DNA of 20,468 nt, taken from DATDOY01 sp035293045. Its GTDB lineage: Bacteria > Actinomycetota > Acidimicrobiia > IMCC26256 > JACPCJ01. Positions 1 to 6,405 of the stretch are shown here, one piece after another (position 1 is the stretch's first letter; each line of letters begins with the position of its first letter). Position numbers and translations under genes: made by a program. The notes below the pieces were generated by a model. It searched no databases. It worked only from the letters and a program-made list of their open reading frames with translations, and was not told the DNA's origin. Where the stretch lies: assembly GCA_035293045.1 (NCBI GenBank), contig DATDOY010000062.1, forward strand, positions 1 through 20,468, given 5' to 3'.

Positions 1-20
1 CAGACGATTCGGACGACGCT

Positions 21-230
21 CTAGCCGCTGGCCTCCCGGGCCGACGGTTCCGGGACGGGTCGCCCTTCAGAACGGGCCGCTTCCAGCCACCCCTCGATCG
101 CGATCTCGATCTCGGCGACTGCCTCGTGGGGCGTCGGCCCATGCGCCGTGCAGAACTCAAGGTCTGGTGCGTTGGCGATCCAGATCTGGCCCTCGTCGCT
201 CCAGTGCACCTCGATGGGATATGCCGTCAT
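21..230 (-). CDS. hicB: HicB-family antitoxin
   Basis: A 69-residue protein starting MTAYPIEVHWSDEGQIW and carrying the HicB fold signature: an N-terminal strand pair, then APDLEFCTAHGPTPHEA and a helix AIEGWLEAA followed by GRPVPEP. HicB proteins neutralise the HicA mRNA interferase and usually repress their own operon. The ATG at 228-230 was chosen because GGAGG lies 7 nt upstream and the family begins there; the longer frame only reads through the hicA remnant. The stop is TAG at 21-23. The start overlaps the TGA of the upstream hicA remnant, the usual coupled hicA-hicB order. The protein looks intact although its partner is not. This is the short antitoxin form without an obvious C-terminal DNA-binding domain, so self-regulation is uncertain. 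Confidence 0.85.
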   Translation of the reverse strand: MTAYPIEVHWSDEGQIWIANAPDLEFCTAHGPTPHEAVAEIEIAIEGWLEAARSEGRPVPEPSAREASG

Positions 231-416
231 CGCTTGTCCTCCAGACGAAGATCGTACCGGCGGACCAGGGTGGCCACTTGCCTGACTTGATAGCGCTTGG
301 CCTGCCCCTTCTCGGTCTGGGGATTGACGCGTTCCCGCGTATGGGTCGCCGCGCAGGATGCGTTCGAGCAAGCGGTCCGGTCGCACGTCATGAACGGTAG
401 AGATCGGGTGCGACAG
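227..416 (-). pseudogene. hicA: hicA toxin remnant (internal deletion plus frameshift)
   Basis: Two pieces of a HicA-type toxin lie in different frames. The first frame (from about 416, passing a GTG at 386) reads VRPDRLLERILRGDPYA, matching the N-terminal KLLxRIL-G segment of the family. From about 340 a second frame reads RERVNPQTEKGQAKRYQVRQ and then LVRRYDLRLEDKR before TGA, matching the C-terminal GQAKPYQxRQ...LxLED segment. The centre, which in HicA carries the catalytic glycine-serine-histidine loop, is missing (about 30 residues, estimated from family length), and the flanks are out of register. No active toxin can be read. The second frame could give a 54-residue peptide from ATG 391, but without the catalytic core. 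The terminal TGA overlaps the hicB start, as in an intact operon. Confidence 0.75.
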
Positions 417-451
417 TCAAGAGGCGACGATGAAACAGGGGTGAGTGGTCC

Positions 452-472
452 TGATGGGACGACGTTTGAACC
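452..472 (-). repeat. Recurrent cassette-boundary element, copy A
   Basis: Shares tga-gggacgacgtt-gaacc (plus-strand reading) with copy B, 19 of 21 positions identical by eye. It lacks the GTGGAGGTGA half that copies B, C and D share. It begins 25 nt downstream of the DUF2283 stop codon and about 35 nt before the hicA remnant, so it sits exactly between two gene units. Confidence 0.6.
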
Positions 473-496
473 AGACGAATGGCGCGTCTGGGACTT

Positions 497-778
497 CTAT
501 GCCGCGGGCTGGACCGCTTCAGCCAGCATTGACGGGTCGATCGTGATTTGGTCGGGAACCGTGACGACGATGGGCTCTCGGCTTTCCACCCGTGATCGTG
601 CGTTCACAATGGTGATCCCGACCAGCTGGCCGTTGGCGTCGAAGCGAAGCGCGTGGCCTTCGGGCGACTCGTCGAACTCGACCGCCCGTTCCGGGCCCCC
701 GGCGTGGAGATACAGCACGTCGGCCTCTTCGTCGTAATGAACTTGATCGAACGTGGTGTCGCCGATCGTGATGTTCAT
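497..778 (-). CDS. DUF2283 family protein, probable antitoxin
   Basis: A 93-residue protein. The core YDEEADVLYLHAGG at about residues 14-27, then EFDESPEGHALRFDANGQLVGITIVNAR, is the standard DUF2283 pattern (YDxxaDxLYi...DxdGxlvGIxIl). Family members are small and are often encoded next to a small toxin-like gene; an antitoxin role is generally suspected rather than proven. The ATG at 776-778 has GGAGG 8 nt upstream, and it overlaps the TGA of the preceding frame in an ATGA arrangement, indicating translational coupling. The C-terminal stretch after residue 65 (REPIVVTVPDQITIDPSML) is longer than a minimal DUF2283 and may be the part that contacts a partner. The family call is firm; the function is inference. 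Confidence 0.85.
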   Translation of the reverse strand: MNITIGDTTFDQVHYDEEADVLYLHAGGPERAVEFDESPEGHALRFDANGQLVGITIVNARSRVESREPIVVTVPDQITIDPSMLAEAVQPAA

Positions 779-1077
779 GGCACAGTCCTCCGAGCGAACG
801 CTGTAACGATCCATGCGCGTCCGCCGCTCTCGTAGCGTAGGACAACCTTCAACCAGCGACTTGGGCCAGAGCCCTGGAGATAGAACCACCGCTCATGTTC
901 CGCTCGCCCCGGGAGCAAGCGAGTCCGTGCACGTATCGCATCGAGGACCGCTCCGAGATGACGAGCGATTTCGGGGTGCCCAGCCGTGATGTGCGCCCAG
1001 CGCTTCGGCCCGATCCTCCGGTCGAAGAACGGCCAGTGGTTTCGGTGACGGGGCAGATCCCACGAGTCCCATTCTAC
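775..1077 (-). CDS. Putative BECR-type (PBECR/DUF4258-like) toxin, start codon not identified
   Basis: The frame ending in TGA at 775-777 reads VEWDSWDLPRH...HWPFFDRRIGPKRWAHITAGHPEI, then a helix (VLDAIRA), WFYLQGSGPSRWLKVVLRY and IVTAFARR. The pattern W-x-H-I-x-x-x-HPE, a central K-V-V-x-x-Y strand and a terminal ivTAF strand resembles small nuclease-like toxins of the barnase-EndoU-colicin-RelE type often paired with DUF2283. The family assignment is by pattern memory only. The open frame extends to 1122, but from 1122 to about 870 no ATG, GTG or TTG occurs in frame, so the left edge is set at V1077 (codon GTA), where the recognisable protein begins. The ATG at 1070-1072 is in another frame. 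It is either non-canonically initiated or an inactivated toxin. It couples by ATGA overlap to the DUF2283 gene. Confidence 0.55.
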   Translation of the reverse strand, partial: VEWDSWDLPRHRNHWPFFDRRIGPKRWAHITAGHPEIARHLGAVLDAIRARTRLLPGRAEHERWFYLQGSGPSRWLKVVLRYESGGRAWIVTAFARRTVP

Positions 1078-1155
1078 GAATTGCCTGCGACAGCGGACAG
1101 GGGCCGTGACTCGAGCAGCTCCTCACGCTCGGGTTGGAACGAGCAGATTCAGGTT

Positions 1156-1189
1156 GTGCCTGTGGAGGTGAGGGGACGACGTTCGAACC
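1156..1189 (-). repeat. Recurrent cassette-boundary element, copy B
   Basis: The longest copy. On the plus strand it starts gtgcctgtggaggtgagggg and continues acgacgttcgaacc. The first 22 bases are identical to copy D, the second half matches copy A, and gcctgtggaggtga matches copy C. It starts 18 nt downstream of the DUF2268 gene stop. Its GTTCGAACCC end (1181-1190) is matched 9 of 10 by an inverted GGGTTGGAAC at 1131-1140, a possible long stem with a 40-nt interval. Confidence 0.75.
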
Positions 1190-1207
1190 CCGCGATTCGG
1201 GCGCACC

Positions 1208-1882
1208 TCAATCAGCTACGGAGCCGAAGGTCGGCTGCAGTCCGGCGCTCGTCAGGATCTCGTCCGTGGTGTGGGTCAGGAGGTCCGGGACGCGCACCCC
1301 CAGCGACCCACACGCGCGCTCGATGACGCGCGTGCCCGCTCGGTAGGCGATCCATCGCCGCCCATCCGGATGCGTGAACCGCCACGGAATTGAGTCCGTG
1401 CCACCCGGGAGCGCGAGCAACTCGTCGATCCAGCTGTCGATCACTTCAGGATCGTACGAACCCCACGGCGGCACCCTGCCGGTGACCTCGCGTTCGAACA
1501 CCGTGCCCAGTCCCTCGAAAACGGCCGCCGCGATCGGACGCTGATCGGAAGCCTCCTTGGCGTAACCGACGTACCGAGCGGCGTGACAAGCCTCGTGCAC
1601 GAGCGTCGAAAACAACTCACTCTCGATGATTGCTTCGAGAGAACTGCCATGGCGAGGATCGAGCCGAACCGAAATCAGGTGTCGGCCGGGCGTGAAGGCA
1701 CCGATGCCGAGTTCGGGGATCACGTGATCCGAAGGTTCCACCGTCACGTTGACGTGAGTGTCGAGGAGTGGCAGGCGTGGGCGAACTTCGTCCTCGACAC
1801 CGGCGACGACGGAGGCGACGGCCTTCCGCTCTGCCGCGGTGAACTTGCAAGCGTCGGTGTCGAGGAAATGGACGACGAACAC
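1208..1882 (-). CDS. DUF2268-like putative zinc metalloprotease
   Basis: From GTG 1882 the protein has 224 residues. A metal-binding HExxH-type motif reads STLVHEACHAARY in mid-protein, followed about 25 residues later by FEGLGTVFE, whose glutamate is a candidate third zinc ligand. Upstream lie VNVTVEP...GIGAFTPGRHLISVRLDP, the strand pattern preceding the motif in DUF2268 (predicted Zn-dependent protease) proteins. No signal peptide is seen, so it is probably cytoplasmic. The GTG at 1882 was chosen because the domain begins there (VFVVHFLDTDACKFT); TTG 1930 and GTG 1912 are also in frame and none has a clear ribosome site. It is a single gene between elements B and C, with no partner, like a gene cassette. 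The substrate is unknown. Confidence 0.75.
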   Translation of the reverse strand: MFVVHFLDTDACKFTAAERKAVASVVAGVEDEVRPRLPLLDTHVNVTVEPSDHVIPELGIGAFTPGRHLISVRLDPRHGSSLEAIIESELFSTLVHEACHAARYVGYAKEASDQRPIAAAVFEGLGTVFEREVTGRVPPWGSYDPEVIDSWIDELLALPGGTDSIPWRFTHPDGRRWIAYRAGTRVIERACGSLGVRVPDLLTHTTDEILTSAGLQPTFGSVAD

Positions 1883-2006
1883 GGGGAAACAATCGCGCGA
1901 ACACAAGTCCACACGCTGCGCTGGCGACAACGGCGGGGGGAGCCACCGTGCTCTCGCCCTCGCCTCCGACCTCTAGCACCGCCGGCCGGTCTGGACAACG
2001 CCTCCC

Positions 2007-3356
2007 TCACGCCTGTGGAGGTGAAAGGACGCGCCGTTCGCGTTGTGAGGCGCCGCGGTCGTGCTTGTTCCGCGAAAGGGCGCGGGACACGAGCCCGATG
2101 CACGCGAACAAGAGCGTCGCAGTGGCTATCGCCTTGAGGAAAAGATCTGTGGTCGATCCCCCCAACGAGGGAGCGGTTGTCGCATTGGACGCAGTAGCCG
2201 GCTGACTCACCGGGTCGTCCTGATCAGCTGGCGTAGTCGAGGGCGGACGTTGGCGGGACGCCCCGGTCGGGTTCCCGGAGGAGTGCAAGCTTGCCGTCGT
2301 CCCTCGGACCCTCGGCGCGGCCTTTCCGTCGCCCGACTGAAGGACGGCGCTGGTCGAGTCCGCACGCTTGTCGGATCCTGGATTCGCGGCGCTGTCAGCT
2401 GGAGTTCGTTCGCTCGCGATTCCGTCCCCGGCGCGGACTGTCGCGGGTGTCTGCGGTTCGCCATCGGGGGCCATCGGTGCAGTTCCGTCATCGGGGCTGG
2501 GGGCGTCAGGTCGAGGTGCACGTGCGGGATCGCCGACCTCGTGCGTCACACGACCGTCCGCCGCGTTGGTCACGCGGCAGTCTGGATCTGAGACCTCGCT
2601 CTGGGAGCCGGATGGCCCCACCCCTCCAGGGGCCCGGGGCGACCCGAAATGGGCCAGGGCATACGGCTGGCTCGCGCATGAATGCTGCTGCGGGCCGAAG
2701 TATTCCGTGAAGTTCGCTGTCGAATCGACGCCAAGGGCGGGTGCGCGAACCTTGATCTCGCCGATCCGCGACACGTCGGCGCGCTCGATGTCGACGATCG
2801 ATGCAGCCCACCAGGCTCCGGTGTCGTCACCCGTGGTCCGTTCGAGCACATACCGGTATGGGTCTCCGCGACGGAAAGGGTAAGCCAAGCTGCAGCTAAA
2901 TCCGGTCGTGACCTCGACAAAGGGGCCGCATGCCGGTCCACGCGCGTCGATCGCCTCCCACACCGAGAAGATGGCCGTATCGCCGATCGAGTCGTCGGCT
3001 CGCCGGAGTCCTCGGGATTGGAGCCCGAGATAGCCGCCCAGGGAGTAGCCGTCTACCCACCACACGTGCTCCCCCCAGAAGTACTCAACGCCTTCCGTGA
3101 CCGACTCCACCACGACCTCTTGTTCGACGCGCCAAACACCGTCAGCCGATTCCGGCCATGTCCATAACGTGTCGACCGAATGCCCGATTGGGAGCGCACC
3201 GGCCGACGAAACGGGCGCGACCGTCAAGGCCACGCAAAGGCTCACCGCCAGCGTCGTCCATCCGATTTGTTTGGCAAGGGCCGCCGCTCGGCGCCAGCGG
3301 CCGGAGGGATGCCGCCAACTGTCCGCGTGACGGAACAAAAACGAGCGACCCTTCAC
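2007..3356 (-). CDS. Secreted, membrane-anchored DUF3472-like protein
   Basis: 449 residues from GTG 3356. After a basic N-region comes a hydrophobic signal segment (WTTLAVSLCVALTVAPVSSAGA). A domain of about 180 residues follows with GGYLGLQSRG, TAIFSVWEA, a glycine- and cysteine-containing centre and YPFRRGDPYRYVLERT, which matches the GYfGiQ / iFSvWd / YPW..G..Yrf pattern of DUF3472. Next is a long Pro/Ser/Thr/Asp-rich stalk, then one membrane helix (LFLKAIATATLLFACIGLVS) and a short basic tail, so the domain faces outward. An alternative ATG at 3566 has a good GGAGG 6 nt upstream but would put about 70 low-complexity residues before the signal segment. The last nine codons lie inside repeat copy C. 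The role is unknown; a surface adhesin or glycan-binding role is a guess. Confidence 0.7.
   Translation of the reverse strand: MKGRSFLFRHADSWRHPSGRWRRAAALAKQIGWTTLAVSLCVALTVAPVSSAGALPIGHSVDTLWTWPESADGVWRVEQEVVVESVTEGVEYFWGEHVWWVDGYSLGGYLGLQSRGLRRADDSIGDTAIFSVWEAIDARGPACGPFVEVTTGFSCSLAYPFRRGDPYRYVLERTTGDDTGAWWAASIVDIERADVSRIGEIKVRAPALGVDSTANFTEYFGPQQHSCASQPYALAHFGSPRAPGGVGPSGSQSEVSDPDCRVTNAADGRVTHEVGDPARAPRPDAPSPDDGTAPMAPDGEPQTPATVRAGDGIASERTPADSAANPGSDKRADSTSAVLQSGDGKAAPRVRGTTASLHSSGNPTGASRQRPPSTTPADQDDPVSQPATASNATTAPSLGGSTTDLFLKAIATATLLFACIGLVSRALSRNKHDRGASQRERRVLSPPQA
2011..2040 (-). repeat. Recurrent cassette-boundary element, copy C
   Basis: Shares gcctgtggaggtga exactly with copies B and D (plus-strand reading), then aligns loosely (aaggacgcgccgttcg against ggggacgacgttcg of B). 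Unlike the other copies it overlaps the 3' end of the adjacent gene and encodes its last residues before TGA at 2007-2009. ACAACGC at 1995-2001 and GCGTTGT at 2040-2046 form a perfect 7-bp inverted pair around it with a 38-nt interval, close to the 40-nt interval at copy B. Confidence 0.6.
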
Positions 3357-3794
3357 GCGCGCGCCTCGGCCCCGGCCTATGCAGTCCCGGGACCAAGCAG
3401 GACTCGGGAGTCGAGGGCGACGGTTCGGTACCGTCCGACGTACCCCAGTCAACCTCGTTCCCTCGTTTCTCGCCGGGCATGGCCCCAGGGTCAGCTGCGG
3501 CTCCGGGGAGGGCAAGGGGCACGAGCACCGCCTTGTCGCAATCGAGAGCGCGAAGCGCCCGTCCATCTTGTCCCTCCGCTCTCTTCACACCCCAGGAGCT
3601 TGATCGTCGCGATCTCGTCGCCCGATGCAGGCACGCTGGGGTGCGGCTGCACATGGCGGGCCCGGACCTGAGTGTCGGCACGCGCTCTCCGGCGCGGCGA
3701 CTCTCATTTGCCATGCTCTCAAGTGCCTTCACCCGACAGGGTCTCGCAAGGGACCCCGACAACACCACGGCAACCGGGCGCGGTAAACGGCAAG
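3357..3794. other. Non-coding leader between degV and the DUF3472-like gene
   Basis: About 440 bases with no protein I can recognise on either strand; the frames present are arginine/proline/serine-rich and show no family resemblance. On the minus strand TTGACT (3447-3452) and TACCGA (3425-3430), 16 bp apart, could be a promoter about 70 bp before GTG 3356. A GGAGGG and ATG at 3564-3566 could open an N-terminal extension of the same gene, which would place that promoter inside coding sequence. Both readings are weak. Confidence 0.4.
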
Positions 3795-3823
3795 GTGCCT
3801 GTGGAGGTGAGGGGACTTGAACC
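3795..3823 (-). repeat. Recurrent cassette-boundary element, copy D (core-chromosome edge)
   Basis: The first 22 bases on the plus strand (gtgcctgtggaggtgagggg, then ac) are identical to copy B, followed by ttgaacc in place of gacgttcgaacc. On the minus strand it reads GGTTCAAGTCCCCTCACC, which resembles a tRNA T-loop and 3' acceptor strand, but the matching 5' stem is absent. It starts 18 nt after the degV stop and marks the junction between the conserved genes to the right and the accessory genes to the left. Confidence 0.75.
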
Positions 3824-3837
3824 GGGCCGCGTCCCGG
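3822..3837 (-). terminator. Short hairpin after degV, possible terminator
   Basis: CCGGG (3822-3826), a 6-nt loop and CCCGG (3833-3837) form a 5-bp GC stem a few bases after the degV stop codon. No T-run follows. It abuts repeat copy D, so it may belong to that element instead. Confidence 0.3.
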
Positions 3838-3841
3838 GCGG

Positions 3842-4681
3842 TTAGCCTGGAGTGTGGTACGTGACGCCGATGACGCGGGGGCCGGCGTGGGTGCCGACGA
3901 CGGGGCCCATGGTGGCGATGACGATGTCGTCGGGCGGGTAGAGCGGCTCGAGCATCTCGACGAGGGTGCTGACGTCGGGGGCGTCGCCATGGATGATGGC
4001 GAGGTCCTCGACCGTGCCTTCCTCCTTGACCTTGTCGACGAGCCAGCGCAGGCCCTTCCCCCGGGTGCGCACGCGCGCCCAGGGTTCGACCTGACCGTTC
4101 TCGACGGCGAGCACCGGCTTGATCGACAGCATCGAGCCGAGCAGCGCCTGGGCACCGCCGACGCGGCCGCCCTTCTTCAGGTTCTCGAGGGTGTCGAGCA
4201 CCCCGAAGAGCCGCGAGCGGTCGCGCAGGGTCTCGACGAGCTTCACGATGGTGTCGGGATCGGCGCCATCACGAGCAGCGTCGTTGGCGCGGCGGGCGAG
4301 GTTGCCCTGGGCGAGCGAGACGGTGAGGGAGTCGACGACTTCGACCCGGATGTCGGAGGCGACCGCCTTGGCGGCGACCTGGGCGGACTGGATCGTGGCC
4401 GACAGCTTGGAGGAAAGGTTGATGCAGACGACGGCGTCGGCGCCTTCGCTCGCCACCTTGCGGAAGGCCTCCTCGAAGGCCCCGGCGGACGGGGCGGCCG
4501 TTTCCGGCAGCACGGCCGAGTTGGCCATCTTCGACCAGAACTCGTTGGGGGTGAGATCATGCCGGTCGGTGTACTCGTCGTCACCGAAACGGATGGTCAG
4601 CGGGACGATCTCGATGCCTTGCTCGGCGGCGAGATCGTCGGGGAGGTCGCACGAACTGTCGGTGACGATGCGTACGGCCAT
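3842..4681 (-). CDS. DegV family fatty-acid-binding protein
   Basis: 279 residues, the usual DegV length. DegV (FakB-type) proteins bind a fatty acid and, in firmicutes, present it to the FakA kinase. Visible signatures: TDSSCDLP at residues 7-14 with the ligand-contacting serines, PLTIRFGDDEYTD at 27-39, TAAPSAG at 61-67 in the place of the usual TSQPS, INLSSKLSATIQSA, VVDSLTVSLAQG, and LENLKKGGRVGG followed by SIKPVL and an RTRGKG segment. The ATG at 4679-4681 is preceded by AAGGAGG at 5 nt, a strong ribosome site that rules out the longer frame running into murJ. It follows murJ on the same strand after 74 bp and may be co-transcribed. No FakA kinase is visible in the window. Confidence 0.95.
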   Translation of the reverse strand: MAVRIVTDSSCDLPDDLAAEQGIEIVPLTIRFGDDEYTDRHDLTPNEFWSKMANSAVLPETAAPSAGAFEEAFRKVASEGADAVVCINLSSKLSATIQSAQVAAKAVASDIRVEVVDSLTVSLAQGNLARRANDAARDGADPDTIVKLVETLRDRSRLFGVLDTLENLKKGGRVGGAQALLGSMLSIKPVLAVENGQVEPWARVRTRGKGLRWLVDKVKEEGTVEDLAIIHGDAPDVSTLVEMLEPLYPPDDIVIATMGPVVGTHAGPRVIGVTYHTPG

Positions 4682-4755
4682 TCCACCCTCCTTGGGCGCG
4701 CCAAACGGCGCGGAACTTCCGTGTCCGGCTCTTGGACCGGGTGTCGGGCCAGAAG

Positions 4756-6405
4756 TTACACGGCGTCCGCCGAGACGGCACGGCCACCTCGGCTGCGCAC
4801 CAGGCCGAGCTCCGGTGCCCGGAGGACGACGAGGCTCCCGAGGTATGCCGCGGCGCCCGCGACCACGGCGACGAGCGTGCGGGTGAGCGCTCCTCCTCCG
4901 GTCTCGGCGCCCACGGTGGCGCGGATGACGAGCACGGCTCCGGCGAGCGCCCCGGCGGCCGTCAGCATGCGGGCGAACGAGCCCCCGAGCGAGGTCAGCC
5001 CGAGCCCACCGACGCGGCGGCCGAGCACGCCGAGCGCGACCACGACGGCCACCGAGTAGGCAAGGGCGTAGGCCAGCGCCAAACCCTCCACCCCGAGCGA
5101 CGGCTCGAGCGCCAGTGCGAACCCGATGTTGAGGGCGTTCTCGAACAGGTTGATGACGAACGGCGTGCGGGTGTCGCCGAGCCCGACGACGAAGGCCCGC
5201 AGCGTGAACAAATAGAGGGAGAACGGCAGCAGTCCGACCGCGAAGGCCTGCAACACGTCGCCCGTGGCGCGGGCCGACGCGCCGGAGAAGGCGCCTCGTT
5301 CCAACAGGGCGGCGACGATCGGGCGGGCGAGGAGGAGATAGCCGGCGACGGCCGGGAGCACGACGAGCACGAGCAGGCGGATCCCGAGCCGGAACCGTTC
5401 GCGGAAGGCGTCGAAATCGACGCGTCTCGCCGCCGACGCGAGGTCGGGGGCGATCGTGGTCATCAGCGAGACGGCGAACAGCCCGTGCGGAAGCTGAAAG
5501 AAGACGAAGGCGCCCTGGTAGGCCGCGACGGCCCCGGCGCGATCGTTGGCCAGCACCAGCACGACCCATAGGGCGGCCTGGTTGGCTCCCGCGTAGCCGA
5601 CCGTCCACCCTGAGAGCCTGAGCACGGCGCGCACGGCGGGGTGGCGGGGGGAGAAGACGGGTCGCAGCCGCACGCCGGCGCGCCGCAACGCCGGCCACAG
5701 GCCGACGGTCATGGCCACAATGCCGGCGGTGGTGCCGAGTCCGAGGAGCCACACGAGGCCGTCGTCGCCGCGGAGCCGCCCCAGCGTCGGCGTGCCGTCG
5801 GCGATCGAAGGGAGCGCGAAGAACATGGCGGCGACGAGCGTGTTGTTGAGCACCGGCGTGAAGGCGGGTGCTGCGAACGAGCGCCGCGCGTGCAGCAGGG
5901 CGGTGATCAGGGCCGTCATTCCGTAAAAGAGCATCTGCGGCATGAGGAGGCGCAACAGGTTGGTGGCCACCTCTTCTTGCGCTATGGCGTCCGCGCCCTC
6001 GAGGCGGAGCGTGTACATCCGCACGATCCACGGCGCGAGGAGGATGCCGGTGACCGTGATGGCGGTGAGCGCGACCGCTGCCATCGTCACCACGGCGGAG
6101 GTGGCCTCGTCGTCGTCGTCCTCGAGGTGATCGACGAACACGCGAACGAGGGGAGCGGACAGCACGCCGCCGAGCAGCAACTCGTACACGATGTTGGGCG
6201 TCGTGTTGGCGAGGTTGTAGGTGTCGGTCAGGCGCGTGAACCCGATGGCGTAAGCGATCGCGGCGAGCCGCACGAAGCCGGTGACGCGCGACAGCGCCGT
6301 TCCGAGCCCGACGAGCGCGCTGGAACGCACGATCCCTTCAGGGGTCGCCCACGGTGCAGGTCCGGCGACGGCCGGCGTGCCCTCAGCCGGCTCGGTCGGC
6401 CTCAT
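4756..6405 (-). CDS. murJ: Lipid II flippase MurJ
   Basis: 549 residues with about 14 hydrophobic segments and the MurJ/MviN signature at the N-terminus: SALVGLGTALSRVTGFVRLAAIAYAIG and then DTYNLANTTPNIVYELLLGGVLSAPLVRVFV. Later landmarks are LLMPQMLFYGMTALITALLHARRSFAAPAF, PHGLFAVSLMTTIAPDLA and FALRAF-like FTLRAFVVGLGDTRTPF. MurJ flips the lipid-linked peptidoglycan precursor across the membrane. The length is that of a core MurJ without the long cytoplasmic pseudokinase tail present in the mycobacterial protein. The ATG at 6403-6405 lies 23 bp inside the end of the DUF6049 gene, so the two are translationally linked, the order seen at Rv3909-Rv3910. Confidence 0.96.
   Translation of the reverse strand: MRPTEPAEGTPAVAGPAPWATPEGIVRSSALVGLGTALSRVTGFVRLAAIAYAIGFTRLTDTYNLANTTPNIVYELLLGGVLSAPLVRVFVDHLEDDDDEATSAVVTMAAVALTAITVTGILLAPWIVRMYTLRLEGADAIAQEEVATNLLRLLMPQMLFYGMTALITALLHARRSFAAPAFTPVLNNTLVAAMFFALPSIADGTPTLGRLRGDDGLVWLLGLGTTAGIVAMTVGLWPALRRAGVRLRPVFSPRHPAVRAVLRLSGWTVGYAGANQAALWVVLVLANDRAGAVAAYQGAFVFFQLPHGLFAVSLMTTIAPDLASAARRVDFDAFRERFRLGIRLLVLVVLPAVAGYLLLARPIVAALLERGAFSGASARATGDVLQAFAVGLLPFSLYLFTLRAFVVGLGDTRTPFVINLFENALNIGFALALEPSLGVEGLALAYALAYSVAVVVALGVLGRRVGGLGLTSLGGSFARMLTAAGALAGAVLVIRATVGAETGGGALTRTLVAVVAGAAAYLGSLVVLRAPELGLVRSRGGRAVSADAV

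Noticed and set aside
452..3823. A classical integron attC array or a CRISPR array
   Set aside because: Copies lack the GTTRRRY/RYYYAAC cores expected of attC, and only two have possible arms. Spacing of 0.7-1.8 kb filled with genes excludes CRISPR. Kept as an open cassette-like finding instead.
3795..3841. A tRNA gene on the minus strand ending in CCTCACCTCCA
   Set aside because: Only a T-loop-like 3' piece exists; the preceding bases do not pair as a T-stem, and no anticodon or D arm is present upstream, where degV ends.
3142..4155. A long minus-strand open frame across the degV 3' end and the leader at 3357-3794
   Set aside because: It reads arginine/serine/proline-rich sequence with no family resemblance and overlaps well-supported degV in another frame, so it is a high-GC shadow.
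4682..6031. An extended DegV protein with about 450 extra N-terminal residues
   Set aside because: The extra part is an out-of-frame Arg/Ala-rich reading of murJ. The degV ATG at 4681 has a strong ribosome site and matches the family start.
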